A stretch of DNA of 64,000 nt from the NCBI RefSeq assembly GCF_018687975.1, contig NZ_CP061310.1, positions 1,674,001 through 1,738,000 of the forward strand, read 5' to 3'. Below the pieces are notes generated by a model that saw only the letters and a program-made list of their open reading frames with translations, did not search any database and had not been told where the DNA came from. The translations under genes were made by a program, and so were the position numbers. Shown here one piece after another: positions 1 through 9,062 of the stretch (positions are counted from its first letter, which is position 1; every line of letters starts with the position of its first letter). The stretch comes from Polynucleobacter sp. es-EL-1 (GTDB lineage: Bacteria > Pseudomonadota > Gammaproteobacteria > Burkholderiales > Burkholderiaceae).

Positions 1-31
1 ACTCCCCATCAAGAAAAAATAAATTCTAGGC

Positions 32-61
32 AAAAAAAGAAGAGGCCTGGCCTCTTCTTTT
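32..61 (-). terminator. Intrinsic terminator after the TRAP operon
   Basis: A GC-centred inverted repeat has arms of about 10 bp (GAAGAGG at 39-45 pairs with CCTCTTC at 51-57, extended by A-T pairs) around CCTGG. A run of A on the left becomes a U tract on the minus strand, and a T-rich run on the right could serve the other direction. It lies 18 bp beyond the dctM stop, so it most likely ends the minus-strand TRAP operon. Confidence 0.85.
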
Positions 62-78
62 CTTTTTCTTAATCATCG

Positions 79-1404
79 CTACCAACCAATTGCCTTGGGC
101 AACCACAGTGAAATTTGTGGGTAATAAAATACGAGGAATAAGGCCACCCCTTGCATGAATAAGAAAGGCAACACCCCAATATATAAGTCTCTAATTTTGA
201 CTTCAGGTGGTGCAACTCCTTTGAGATAAAAGAGTGCCCAACCAAATGGTGGCGTTAAGAATGATGATTGCAAACAAACCGTAATCATCATTGCTATCCA
301 AACGGGATCTGCACCTTGCGCCAAAAGAACAGGGAGGAACAAAGGTACGGCAATGTAGCTAATTTCAATCCACTCAATAAAAAATCCAAGGACAAAGATG
401 AGAAGCAGCATGAACCAGATGTCGCTATTAATGCCGCCTGGTATCACCTCGAACATGCCAGAGATTAATTCTTCACCATTGAGCCCCCTAAAAGATAAGG
501 CAAAGACTTGTGCACAAATCAGAATGAACATCATTAAGGCGCTAATCTTCGTGGTATCTATGGCGACCTGTTTCAAAATTTCCCATTTAAAGCGTCCAGA
601 TAAGAAAGTTACCAAGATAGAGCCGACTGCACCCATAGCAGCAGCTTCAGTTGGCGCAGCAACACCACCAACAATAGAGCCCAATACAGCGACTACCAGC
701 ATGATTGGCGGAACCACGACTTTCCAAAAACGAACCCAAAGCTCTTTTCCGGAAACGCGACTACGCTCTTCTTTTGGAATGGGCGGCATTAAGTCAGGCT
801 TAAGCCAACCTAAAACCAAAATAAATACTATGTAGACCACTACAAGAATCAGTCCTGGACCAACTGCAGCAGCAAATAGTGTGCCAACCGAGAGTTGCAT
901 GATGTCGGAAAGCAAAATCAAAATTAAGCTAGGCGGAATGATTTGACCTAAAGTACCTGAAGCGCAAATTGCACCGCAAGCAATACTCTTGTTATAGCCG
1001 CGCCGTATTAAGGTTGGAAGTGTTAATAAACCCAAGGTAATGACAGTAGCACCAACAATACCCGTGGTGGCACCCATTAAAGCTCCGAACAAAATAATCC
1101 CTACAGCCATACCACCCTTAACACCACCAGCAATATGTCCGATCACATCTAGCAAATCATCTGCTAGCCGGGATTTTTCCAGCATGATTCCCATAAAGAT
1201 AAACAAGGGGATTGCAAGCCATTGATAGCCCGCCACAATTCCAAACACTCTGGCAGGTAACAAGTTAAAGAGAGAGGTTCCAAATCCTAAAAATCCAAAT
1301 ACAAAACCGACCGTTGCCAAAGTAATTGCAACCGGAACACCAATCATCAATAAGATGAAAAAACCAATGAGCATGAAGATGGCCATTACATGCATATCAA
1401 ACAT
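79..1404 (-). CDS. dctM: TRAP transporter large permease (DctM)
   Basis: This is the large membrane subunit of a tripartite ATP-independent periplasmic (TRAP) transporter, which drives solute uptake with an ion gradient. The 441-residue protein is almost wholly hydrophobic, with about a dozen membrane spans. It carries the family's internal motif GATTGIVGATVITLG followed by the IPPSLILI loop. An in-frame start lies at 1431, but the ATG at 1404 is preceded by a near-perfect ribosome site (AAGGAGGT on the minus strand, about 1411-1418), so 1404 is preferred. The dctQ stop then overlaps this gene by 8 bp, which suggests translational coupling. The substrate is set by DctP and cannot be read from this subunit. 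Confidence 0.93.
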   Translation of the reverse strand: MFDMHVMAIFMLIGFFILLMIGVPVAITLATVGFVFGFLGFGTSLFNLLPARVFGIVAGYQWLAIPLFIFMGIMLEKSRLADDLLDVIGHIAGGVKGGMAVGIILFGALMGATTGIVGATVITLGLLTLPTLIRRGYNKSIACGAICASGTLGQIIPPSLILILLSDIMQLSVGTLFAAAVGPGLILVVVYIVFILVLGWLKPDLMPPIPKEERSRVSGKELWVRFWKVVVPPIMLVVAVLGSIVGGVAAPTEAAAMGAVGSILVTFLSGRFKWEILKQVAIDTTKISALMMFILICAQVFALSFRGLNGEELISGMFEVIPGGINSDIWFMLLLIFVLGFFIEWIEISYIAVPLFLPVLLAQGADPVWIAMMITVCLQSSFLTPPFGWALFYLKGVAPPEVKIRDLYIGVLPFLFMQGVALFLVFYYPQISLWLPKAIGW

Positions 1405-1921
1405 GCTGACCTCCTTTGCTACTGTAGCCATTCAGGATGACGCGGCATAACTCACCGATACCTTGCAATGCCAGCAAAATAAAGCCGATTGGAATCAATC
1501 CCTTCACTATCCAGCGATAGGGAATACCTCCCGGATCGGGCGACATTTCCCCAATCGAAAATGACTGCGCCACATATGAGGAGGATAAATAGATATAAAG
1601 AAGTGCCACAATGATTGTGAGGACTGCCGAAAGAATATCTACTCGATATTTTGTCTTAGGCGAGTAATTGGCGTAGAACAAATCTACCCGAACATTGTCC
1701 CCACGTAACAAGGCATAACTCATGCCGAACAAAATTAATGCTGCCAAAAGATGCCACTCAAGCTCTTGTGCCCACACCGAACCAATGCTCATGGTGTAGC
1801 GTAAAAAAACGTTGACTGTTATTAATCCCACAATGGCCAAGGCCACGTAAGACGTGGCCTTGCCAGTGAAATCAATTAAGCCTTCGATACGCAATGCGAT
1901 TTTTAGTAACAAAGGATGCAC
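1397..1921 (-). CDS. dctQ: TRAP transporter small permease (DctQ)
   Basis: This 174-residue protein has about four membrane spans and matches the DctQ small permease in size, topology and position. The second span region contains the typical WAQELEWHLLA segment. DctQ joins the large permease and helps dock the periplasmic binding protein. The gene sits 33 bp downstream of dctP and overlaps dctM, so the three genes form one minus-strand operon. Confidence 0.92.
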   Translation of the reverse strand: MHPLLLKIALRIEGLIDFTGKATSYVALAIVGLITVNVFLRYTMSIGSVWAQELEWHLLAALILFGMSYALLRGDNVRVDLFYANYSPKTKYRVDILSAVLTIIVALLYIYLSSSYVAQSFSIGEMSPDPGGIPYRWIVKGLIPIGFILLALQGIGELCRVILNGYSSKGGQHV

Positions 1922-1954
1922 TGATATTCCTAACTTAAATGATGAGAACGAAAA

Positions 1955-3055
1955 TCAACTGCGAACTTTGCTGTGATACGTTGCCTCGCTGTAAGAAGCC
2001 CAGGAATCGTAATTGCGCTTAAAAGCAAAATAAGAATCATGTACTTTTTTAGTCATCGGATCAGCTGCGGCAGACTCGTCCAGAATCTTCTTGGTTTCAG
2101 CGCGCATCGCTGCTACAACTGGGTCTGGCAACTGAAGCGCAGTAACACCCTGCTTTTCAACCAAATCCTTCATTGCTTCAGCATTGTTTCGTTGACACCA
2201 TGCCTCACCAATCACATTACAAGCTGCGGATGCATTTTGAACAACTGCTTGTAGATCCTTAGGTAATTTCTCCCAAGCGGCTTTATTAATCAAAAGCTCA
2301 GAGGTAGTTGCAGGCTCATGCCAGCCAGTGGTGTAGTAGAACTTAGCTGCTTTTTGTAAACCAAGTCGGCGGTCTTGATATGGTCCAACAAATTCAGCTG
2401 CATCAATCACGCCACGCTCTAGTGCAGGGAAAATCTCGCCACCTGGTAGCACCTTCACATCAACGCCTAACTTAGCGTAGACCTTGCCAGCAAGTCCTGG
2501 GATACGCATTTTTAGACCCTTGAGGTCGGCTACGCTATTAATTTTCTTTTTGAACCAGCCAGTCATTTGCACGCCGGTATTACCGCATGGCATTGCAATC
2601 ATGCCAAAAGGGGCATAGGTTTCATTCCAAAGATCGATACCACCGCCGTCATACAGCCAGCCATTCATACCCTGGAAGTTCAGGCCAAATGGCACCGCAG
2701 TAAAGTACTGAGCTGCAAAAGTTTTACCAGTCCAAAAATAACTATTGGCATGGTTCATCTCTACTGTGCCAGAACGTACCGCATCAAAACCTTCGAATGC
2801 CGGGATCAACTCGCCCGCTCCAAATACTTGAATCTTTAAACGGCCATTAGACATCTCGCCGATGCGTTTAGCCAAATCAGTTGCACTGCCTGGACCTTCC
2901 ATATAAAACGGCGCACCCTTTGGGTAAGCACTGGTCATCTTCCAGTTAAAAGTTTGCGATGATTGCGCTCGCACGATGGCTGGAGCGCCTAAGGTAGCCC
3001 CAACAACACCTGCACCAATTCCTGCACTGAGAAACTTACGACGGTTTGTTTTCAT
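1955..3055 (-). CDS. dctP: TRAP transporter periplasmic solute-binding protein (DctP), Tat-type signal
   Basis: This 366-residue DctP-family protein captures the substrate and delivers it to DctQM. The N-terminus has a twin-arginine motif (RRKF at residues 5-8), a hydrophobic stretch and an APAIVRAQ cleavage region, so Tat export is likely. The block RGVIDAAEFVGPY followed by GWHEPATTSELLINK resembles the 2-oxoacid/hydroxy-acid clade typified by TakP. Uptake of a small monocarboxylate is therefore a reasonable inference but not proven. A strong ribosome site (AGGAGGAG, about 3061-3068) supports the start. It is the first gene of the operon and diverges from the GGT-family gene. Confidence 0.92.
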   Translation of the reverse strand: MKTNRRKFLSAGIGAGVVGATLGAPAIVRAQSSQTFNWKMTSAYPKGAPFYMEGPGSATDLAKRIGEMSNGRLKIQVFGAGELIPAFEGFDAVRSGTVEMNHANSYFWTGKTFAAQYFTAVPFGLNFQGMNGWLYDGGGIDLWNETYAPFGMIAMPCGNTGVQMTGWFKKKINSVADLKGLKMRIPGLAGKVYAKLGVDVKVLPGGEIFPALERGVIDAAEFVGPYQDRRLGLQKAAKFYYTTGWHEPATTSELLINKAAWEKLPKDLQAVVQNASAACNVIGEAWCQRNNAEAMKDLVEKQGVTALQLPDPVVAAMRAETKKILDESAAADPMTKKVHDSYFAFKRNYDSWASYSEATYHSKVRS

Positions 3056-3103
3056 AATTGACTCCTCCTGAAAAAATACTAACTACACACAAATGGTTAA
3101 AAG

Positions 3104-3117
3104 TTGATGAACATCAA
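3104..3117. promoter_or_regulatory. Palindrome in the divergent dctP/GGT promoter region (candidate operator)
   Basis: A perfect 14-bp palindrome, TTGATGAACATCAA, lies about 50 bp upstream of the dctP start. The surrounding 292-bp gap (3056-3347) separates the TRAP operon from the divergent GGT-family gene and is otherwise AT-rich, with no gene I can support. The symmetry and position suit a repressor or activator site. No regulator gene is adjacent, so the binding factor is unknown. Confidence 0.35.
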
Positions 3118-3347
3118 GATTTCTGAAATGACTTATCAGCATTGCAACGCAACAAATAATGTTTTTTCCTGCTGAGTCAATGTAGAGCATCTTCATCGAG
3201 ACAAGGTCAGTACATTCCCTAATGCAGTGCATAAAGCGCACTTTTTTTGGGATCATGGAACTTCATGCTTCAATTTGGTGTCTGCAAGAATCTAAACTAC
3301 CTTTATTAAATTAATTACTCATAACTGCAATAGGAGAAATACAAATA

Positions 3348-4946
3348 ATGCAACCAAAATGGGGTATTCGTGGAATGGCGGTAGCGCCACACTCACTGGC
3401 ATCTGAGTCAGCCTTAGGGGTTCTTAAAGAGGGTGGTAACGCTTTAGAAGCAATGATTGCTGCTGCAGCAACCATTGCGGTGGTCTATCCCCACATGAAT
3501 TCCATTGGTGGAGACTCATTCTGGGTAGTGCATTCACCCGGAAAGGCAATGGGAGGCATTGACGCCTGTGGAGCTGCAGCAGGATTGGCTACTAAAAACT
3601 GGTACGCAGAGCGCGGCATCACTGAAGCAATTCCATTTAGAGGCGCTGTTGCGGCCAATACTGTTGCAGGCACTATTTCTGGTTGGGGCGCTGCTCAGAA
3701 ACTTTCTCAACAAGGTCTTCGCGGCAAGCTTCCACTTTCCCGCCTCTTGGGCGATGCCATCTACTATGCAGAAGCTGGCGTGCCAGTTACCTATAGTCAA
3801 TCGAGCTTAACTGCCAAAAAACGTGCAGAGCTTATTGATATTCCAGGTTTTGCAAATACCTTTTTGGTAAACGGCCAAGCACCCGCCGTTGGTAGCATCT
3901 TCAAACAAGATCGCCTTGCTAAGACCTTGCGCCAAATTGCCCGCAAAGGCACTGAAGATTATTACCGCGGAGATTTAGCGGAGTTACTAGCAAAAGAACT
4001 GACTGAGCTCGGTAGCCCACTCAGACTGAGTGACCTGCATCGTCATCGCGCAAAATTAATAGATCCATTGGAGCTAAAACACAGCCTAGGAAATGTCTAC
4101 AACATGACTCCACCAACTCAGGGTGTCGTGTCGTTGATGATTTTGGGAATCTTAGATCAACTCAATCTAAAGCGCTTCAAAGTAGATAGTGCCGAGTATG
4201 TGCACCACTGTGTAGAAGCAACTAAACAAGCCTTTAAGGTCAGAGATCAATATGTCACCGATCCGGCCTATATGACTAAACACGCACAGTCTTTCTTGGC
4301 ACCAGCATTCCTCAAAAAACTAGCTAAAAATATCGATCCTGAAAGAGCATTACCTTGGGGTCAAGGTAAGGGCCCTGCTGACACCATTTGGATGGGCGTT
4401 GTCGATGGTGAAGGCAACTGTGTTTCTTTCATTCAAAGTATTTATCATGAATTTGGTGCAGGAATTGTGCTGCCCAAATCCGGTGTCAATTGGCAAAATC
4501 GTGGCTGCAGTTTTTCCCTGGATCCCAAAACACTCAATCACTTGGAGCCCTACCGCAAACCCTTTCATACGTTAAATCCAGCTATGGCTTTATTTAAAGA
4601 TGGACGTTCTATGGTTTACGGAACCATGGGGGGCGATGGACAACCCCAAACACAATGTGCAGTCTTTACGCGAACAGCCACCTACGGATTAGATCCTCAA
4701 GATGCAATTAGTCGTCCTCGCTGGCTATTGGGACGTACCTGGGGGCAAACCAGTGATAGCTTAAAACTCGAATCCCGTTTTAGCCCATGGGTCGCTAAAG
4801 AACTTCATGCGCTTGGACATGAGATTGAGATGCTAGATGCCTTTGATGAAACGGTGGGGCATGCAGGCTGCATTATTCGAGAGCCCTCCGGCACCTTGCG
4901 CGGCGGCTGGGACCCTCGTAGCGATGGGGCAGTTAGCGCTTATTAG
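3348..4946 (+). CDS. Gamma-glutamyltransferase-family Ntn hydrolase, apparently cytoplasmic
   Basis: The 532-residue protein belongs to the self-cleaving gamma-glutamyltranspeptidase family. It has the N-terminal pattern SLASESALGVLKEGGNALEA, the block MNSIGGDSFW, and a small-subunit start at Thr346 in DTIWMGVVDGEGN, which aligns with the TTH-x-SVVD of classical GGT. It lacks a signal peptide, unlike periplasmic GGT, so it resembles cytoplasmic relatives such as oxamate amidohydrolase (HpxW) or acylase-like members. The true substrate is unknown. AGGAG at 3332-3336 precedes the ATG at a rather long spacing. It is divergent from the TRAP operon, which hints at a shared catabolic role. Its last 14 bp overlap the convergent TRIC gene. 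Confidence 0.85.
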   Translation: MQPKWGIRGMAVAPHSLASESALGVLKEGGNALEAMIAAAATIAVVYPHMNSIGGDSFWVVHSPGKAMGGIDACGAAAGLATKNWYAERGITEAIPFRGAVAANTVAGTISGWGAAQKLSQQGLRGKLPLSRLLGDAIYYAEAGVPVTYSQSSLTAKKRAELIDIPGFANTFLVNGQAPAVGSIFKQDRLAKTLRQIARKGTEDYYRGDLAELLAKELTELGSPLRLSDLHRHRAKLIDPLELKHSLGNVYNMTPPTQGVVSLMILGILDQLNLKRFKVDSAEYVHHCVEATKQAFKVRDQYVTDPAYMTKHAQSFLAPAFLKKLAKNIDPERALPWGQGKGPADTIWMGVVDGEGNCVSFIQSIYHEFGAGIVLPKSGVNWQNRGCSFSLDPKTLNHLEPYRKPFHTLNPAMALFKDGRSMVYGTMGGDGQPQTQCAVFTRTATYGLDPQDAISRPRWLLGRTWGQTSDSLKLESRFSPWVAKELHALGHEIEMLDAFDETVGHAGCIIREPSGTLRGGWDPRSDGAVSAY

Positions 4947-5562
4947 TAATAAATAATTTGGGTACGCGTAGATCCCAATGAATGGCGGCTACGCGTAATC
5001 CAAATATGGCGAGCATACAAACTACTGAAGCTTCTAAGGTGTACTGGGGCAAATAATTCAGTGCCAATACATAGAGCGTACATCCGATAGTCACGGGGAT
5101 TGCGTATAGCTCATGGGACATCAGCAAGGTTTTTCTACCTGCCAAGACATCTCGTATCAGACCACCCCCAATAGCAGTAACCACACCCAAGATAACAGGT
5201 GCTACCGGTAAGCCGAACCCTAGATTCCAGACTTTATCTGCTCCTTGAATCCCAAACAAAGCTGCGCCTAGACCATCTATATAAAGCATCGTCCGATAGA
5301 TCTGCGGTTGAGTAAAAAACGACTCCGCTACAAACGTCAACACACAAGCACCAAGAGCAACCCAGATATAAATTTGCGAAATTGACCAAAAAGCTGGGAC
5401 ATCCAAAATCATGTCGCGGATCGTACCGCCACCAATTGCGGTGATCACGCCTAAAACTAAAACGCCAAATAAATCGACGCCACGATCGGAAATGGCTAAT
5501 ACCCCTGTGACAGCAAAGGCTACCGTGGCGATCATGCCAATCCAGAAATTAATTTGATCCAT
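4933..5562 (-). CDS. TRIC cation channel / UPF0126 family membrane protein
   Basis: The protein has two tandem homologous halves, each with the family signature (GGGTIRDMILDVPAFW and GGGLIRDVLAGR), and about seven membrane spans, as in bacterial TRIC-type (YicG-like) proteins. Some members form trimeric cation channels and others are linked to glycine transport, so the function here is open. A TTG-initiated extension to 5598 is possible, but the ATG at 5562 gives the usual length of about 209 residues and is preferred. The 3' end overlaps the convergent GGT-family gene by 14 bp. Confidence 0.88.
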   Translation of the reverse strand: MDQINFWIGMIATVAFAVTGVLAISDRGVDLFGVLVLGVITAIGGGTIRDMILDVPAFWSISQIYIWVALGACVLTFVAESFFTQPQIYRTMLYIDGLGAALFGIQGADKVWNLGFGLPVAPVILGVVTAIGGGLIRDVLAGRKTLLMSHELYAIPVTIGCTLYVLALNYLPQYTLEASVVCMLAIFGLRVAAIHWDLRVPKLFITNKR

Positions 5563-5642
5563 AGGTCTGAGTCTAAAGCACCTAGTTAAGACGAGCAATC
5601 AAGTCCTGAATATACTGATACCTACAGACATAGGAAATGCTT

Positions 5643-6323
5643 ATGAAAACCCAGCTTTATAGTTTTTGGCGTAGCTCAGCAGCTTTTAGGGTGCGCATTG
5701 CCCTCAACTTAAAAGGGGTTGATCATCAAATCATTCCGGTTCATCTTCTCAAGAATGGTGGTGAACAGACTAGCGCGCACTATGCCAATAAAAATCCTAA
5801 TCGACTAGTACCTCTTTTAATTGAAGGTGATCATGCTATTCATCAATCACTAGCCATCATTGAATACCTCGAGGAAACATATCCAAATCCCCCACTGTTG
5901 CCCAAAACTGCAATCGATCGGGCTTGGGTGCGCGCCTTAGCAATGGATATTGCTATCGACGTTCATCCCATTGGTAATTTGCGAGTGCTGCGCTACTTAA
6001 TGAAAAACTTGGGCGTTAGTGCAGAGAACAAAGATGCCTGGAGTCAACATTGGATAATGCTGGGCTTAGAGAGTTTGGAAAACCAATTAGGCAATGACAC
6101 GAGAGTAGGTCGCTTTGCATATGGAGATCAACCTGGTTTGATTGATATTTGCCTTGTCCCACAAATATTTAATGCACTAAGTGCAAAGATGGACACTGCA
6201 GCCTATCCCACTCTGATGAGAATCTTTGATGAATGCATGACTCTTCCAGCCTTCATCAATGCCTCTTGGGAAAAACAAATAGATGCGGAAGGACTAAACC
6301 CCTCTATTCCACCAAAGGAATAG
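5643..6323 (+). CDS. maiA: Maleylacetoacetate isomerase / zeta-class glutathione S-transferase
   Basis: A thioredoxin-like N-terminal domain carries the zeta-class motif SSAAFRVRIALN and the glutathione-binding segments NRLVPLL and QSLAIIEYLEETYP. A helical C-terminal domain has GDQPGLIDICLVPQ. MaiA isomerises maleylacetoacetate to fumarylacetoacetate in tyrosine breakdown, using glutathione. AGGA at 5632-5635 is well placed for the ATG at 5643 (226 residues) rather than the ATG at 5637. No homogentisate dioxygenase or fumarylacetoacetase lies nearby, so a general GST role is also possible. The last 30 bp overlap the convergent AEC gene. Confidence 0.85.
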   Translation: MKTQLYSFWRSSAAFRVRIALNLKGVDHQIIPVHLLKNGGEQTSAHYANKNPNRLVPLLIEGDHAIHQSLAIIEYLEETYPNPPLLPKTAIDRAWVRALAMDIAIDVHPIGNLRVLRYLMKNLGVSAENKDAWSQHWIMLGLESLENQLGNDTRVGRFAYGDQPGLIDICLVPQIFNALSAKMDTAAYPTLMRIFDECMTLPAFINASWEKQIDAEGLNPSIPPKE

Positions 6324-7223
6324 TGAGAGCGTCAGTAGTGACCCCACCGTAGTTACCAGCACTACTCGAGAAATCACTCTGCCATCTGCCATATAGTACT
6401 GAGCGAGCATGTATGGCCCTGTGCCAGTGGGCATAGCCGCTAAGATCACTGCGGCATTGACCCATAAGGTAGGTAAACCCAAAAGAGGACCAGCAATCAA
6501 CCAGGCAATAATTGGTTGAATAATCAGTTTGCCAAAGCTAATGCCCCACACCTTGCTCGAAGCATTTTCATCTTTGCGAATCAGAAACAATCCGATGGAT
6601 ACGAGTGCGCAGGGTGTTGCAGCTGCAGCCAAAAATGAAATCACTTGCGCCAATGGGTCGTAAATCACCCAACCAGAGGCAGACCATGCTAGACCTAATA
6701 CAGGTGACACTAAGAGTGGATTGGAGGCTAAAGATTTCAGCACACTCCAAACTATTTCATGCGACTTTTTATGCGACAACATGTCGATCTCAATCAAAAT
6801 CGTTGCCAGCGCAAATAGAATAAATACTAGAAAAGTAGCAATGATGGCTGGTGCTAGGCCATCTTGACCCAGCGCTAGTAGGCATAAGGGAATGCCCATG
6901 TAGCCGGTATTTGAATAAGAGGCACTGAGGCCCGCAAAGCTTGCTGCCGCTAAGTCACGTCCCTGATACCAATAAAAGATCAGAACGAGAACAAAGACAA
7001 TTAAGGCGCTAATTAAAAAGGCTGCGATAAAGCCAGGCTGCCAGAGTGTCTCCCAACCACTGTTGGCTGCAAAGTTAAAGAGTTGGGCGGGCAACGCAAG
7101 CCAGATCACAAATCGATTGAGTTCAATCGATGCATTGGCACCCAACTTACCGCTTTTGCCACTTAAGTAGCCTAATAAGATCAGTGCAAATACTGGAAAG
7201 AGAACGTTAAAGACGTAGATCAC
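6294..7223 (-). CDS. AEC-family (auxin efflux carrier-like) transporter
   Basis: This 309-residue protein has about ten membrane spans in two similar halves, as expected for the AEC/Mem_trans family. Members move malonate, malate or other organic anions, and the substrate here is unknown. The start is GTG at 7223. It lies 13 bp downstream of the gamma-carbonic-anhydrase-like gene and may be co-transcribed with it. The 3' end overlaps maiA by 30 bp in convergent orientation. Confidence 0.86.
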   Translation of the reverse strand: MIYVFNVLFPVFALILLGYLSGKSGKLGANASIELNRFVIWLALPAQLFNFAANSGWETLWQPGFIAAFLISALIVFVLVLIFYWYQGRDLAAASFAGLSASYSNTGYMGIPLCLLALGQDGLAPAIIATFLVFILFALATILIEIDMLSHKKSHEIVWSVLKSLASNPLLVSPVLGLAWSASGWVIYDPLAQVISFLAAAATPCALVSIGLFLIRKDENASSKVWGISFGKLIIQPIIAWLIAGPLLGLPTLWVNAAVILAAMPTGTGPYMLAQYYMADGRVISRVVLVTTVGSLLTLSLFLWWNRGV

Positions 7224-7236
7224 GGGTAAGTCTTAA

Positions 7237-7761
7237 TTACGCAATCTTGCGCAGCGTCGCTTGATAACGCAAAGCATTCTGAACATAACGCCCCGCGATA
7301 TCGTTAATGCCCGAAATTTGCTCTGGGCTAAGTGACTTCACCACTTTTGCAGGCGTACCCAAAATCATGGAGCCATCTGGAAACTCTTTTCCTTCTGTGA
7401 TTAAAGCGCCTGCGCCTACAAGACAGTTTTTACCAATCTTGGCACCATTTAAAATAACCGCACCAATACCAATCAAACTGCCGTCACCAATCTGGCAACC
7501 ATGCAGCATCACTTTGTGGCCAACAGTCACGTGTTTGCCAATGACTAAGGGAAAGCCTGGGTCAGTATGCAAGACAGAAGCATCTTGCACATTACTACCC
7601 TCACCAATTTGAATATGGTCGTTATCCCCACGCACTACTACTTGGGGCCAAACGCTCGCATTTTTGTGGAGCTCAACCATGCCGATCACTTCAGCGCTCT
7701 CGGCAACCCATGCCCCAGCAGCTAACTGTGGGGACTTTCCATCTAGTTCAAATATAGCCAT
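7237..7761 (-). CDS. Gamma-carbonic anhydrase-like hexapeptide-repeat protein
   Basis: This 174-residue left-handed beta-helix protein resembles the YrdA/PaaY/CaiE-like gamma-carbonic anhydrase group. Repeated hexapeptide turns (for example IGIGAVILNGAKIGKNC) are clear. Candidate metal-binding histidines sit in VLHTDPG and in VGHKVMLHGC. Family members form trimers that bind zinc or iron between subunits, though many lack proven carbonic anhydrase activity. The gene follows amt by 35 bp and precedes the AEC carrier by 13 bp, so these three may be one transcript. Confidence 0.88.
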   Translation of the reverse strand: MAIFELDGKSPQLAAGAWVAESAEVIGMVELHKNASVWPQVVVRGDNDHIQIGEGSNVQDASVLHTDPGFPLVIGKHVTVGHKVMLHGCQIGDGSLIGIGAVILNGAKIGKNCLVGAGALITEGKEFPDGSMILGTPAKVVKSLSPEQISGINDIAGRYVQNALRYQATLRKIA

Positions 7762-7796
7762 GACTCATTATAGGTAATGGCTATATTTATGAAAGC

Positions 7797-8999
7797 CTAC
7801 CAGTTAGGCTCGCGGTCTGGGGTCGCAGAAATGCGGTGAATGCTCAAATCGGCGCCGTCATACTCTTCTTCATGCGACATACGAATGCCCAAGAATGCTT
7901 TCAGAAGACCGTAAACGACGATGCCCCCTACCAAAGCAATCCCCACTCCGATGAAGCTGCCAATAAACTGCCCCATGAAGCTAACGCCACCCATACCACC
8001 AAGCGCTTTGCTACCAAAAATACCAGCCGCTAAACCGCCCCACAATCCACATAAGCCGTGTAGTGGCCAAACGCCTAATACATCGTCTATCTTCCAGCGG
8101 TTTTGCACTAAGGTAAACATATAGACAAATAGACCGCCGGCAATTAAGCCTACGACTAATGCGCCCAATGGATGCATTAAGTCTGATCCAGCGCATACAG
8201 CCACTAAACCAGCCAAAGGACCGTTGTAAGTAAAGCCAGGATCATTGCGACCAATCACCCATGCCGCCAAAGTACCGCCAACCATGGCCATTAAAGAATT
8301 CATAGCGACTAAACCACTGACCTTATCAATGGTTTGTGCACTCATCACATTAAATCCAAACCAACCTACCGCCAAAATCCAAGCACCCAAAGCCAAAAAA
8401 GGAATGCTTGATGGTGGGTGCGCAGCAATATGACCTTCTTTGGTGTAACGGCCACGACGAGCGCCTAACAAAATAATCGCTGGTAACGCAATCCATCCGC
8501 CTACTGCATGGACAACGATTGAACCAGCAAAGTCATGAAACTCTTCGCCAGTCAGCCCCTTAATCCAGGCCTGAATGCCATAGTGTTGATTCCAGGCAAT
8601 ACCCTCAAAGAATGGATATACAAAGCCTACCAAGACAAAAGTGGCAATTAATTGAGGATTAAATTTCGCACGCTCTGCAATACCACCAGAAATAATGGCT
8701 GGAATAGCTGCAGCAAAAGTCAGTAAAAAGAAAAACTTAACTAGCTCATAGCCATTTTTCTCGGCCAATAATTCTGCCCCGGAGAAAAAGTTCACGCCAT
8801 AAGCAATGCTGTAGCCAATAAAGAAATAGGCGATTGTCGAAACAGCAAAGTCGACCAAAATTTTGACCAAGGCATTGACTTGGTTCTTTTTACGAACCGT
8901 GCCCAGCTCTAAAAAAGCAAACCCCGCGTGCATTGCCAAAACCATAATGGCGCCGAGCAATATAAATAGGACATCACTGCCAGATTTCAAGACTTCCAT
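7797..8999 (-). CDS. amtB: Ammonium transporter (Amt/AmtB family)
   Basis: The 400-residue protein has about eleven membrane spans. The twin pore histidines are visible as H164 (DFAGSIVVHAVGG) and H314 (VWPLHGLCGLW), and D156 corresponds to the structurally essential aspartate. The C-terminal tail GIRMSHEEEYDGADLSIH is the conserved segment that contacts GlnK-type PII proteins. It lacks the cleaved signal peptide found on E. coli AmtB. No glnK is adjacent, so any PII partner is encoded elsewhere. A palindrome resembling an NtrC site lies upstream at 9063-9083. Confidence 0.95.
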   Translation of the reverse strand: MEVLKSGSDVLFILLGAIMVLAMHAGFAFLELGTVRKKNQVNALVKILVDFAVSTIAYFFIGYSIAYGVNFFSGAELLAEKNGYELVKFFFLLTFAAAIPAIISGGIAERAKFNPQLIATFVLVGFVYPFFEGIAWNQHYGIQAWIKGLTGEEFHDFAGSIVVHAVGGWIALPAIILLGARRGRYTKEGHIAAHPPSSIPFLALGAWILAVGWFGFNVMSAQTIDKVSGLVAMNSLMAMVGGTLAAWVIGRNDPGFTYNGPLAGLVAVCAGSDLMHPLGALVVGLIAGGLFVYMFTLVQNRWKIDDVLGVWPLHGLCGLWGGLAAGIFGSKALGGMGGVSFMGQFIGSFIGVGIALVGGIVVYGLLKAFLGIRMSHEEEYDGADLSIHRISATPDREPNW

Positions 9000-9062
9000 T
9001 GAAGTACCCCCCTCATATTTTGTGCATCATTATGGGGAATATATTGGACACATTTTTCTGAT

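Noticed and set aside
3108..3176. A 22-codon plus-strand ORF in the dctP/GGT gap
   Set aside because: It has no ribosome site, no conserved character and lies across the candidate operator.
5563..5598. TTG-initiated extension of the TRIC-family gene
   Set aside because: It adds a basic, non-hydrophobic leader that the family lacks; the ATG at 5562 gives the normal length.
5676..5690. Missing Cys in the zeta-GST active-site motif (SSAAF instead of SSCSW)
   Set aside because: The Ser needed for glutathione activation is kept, and Ala variants are common in proteobacterial MaiA.
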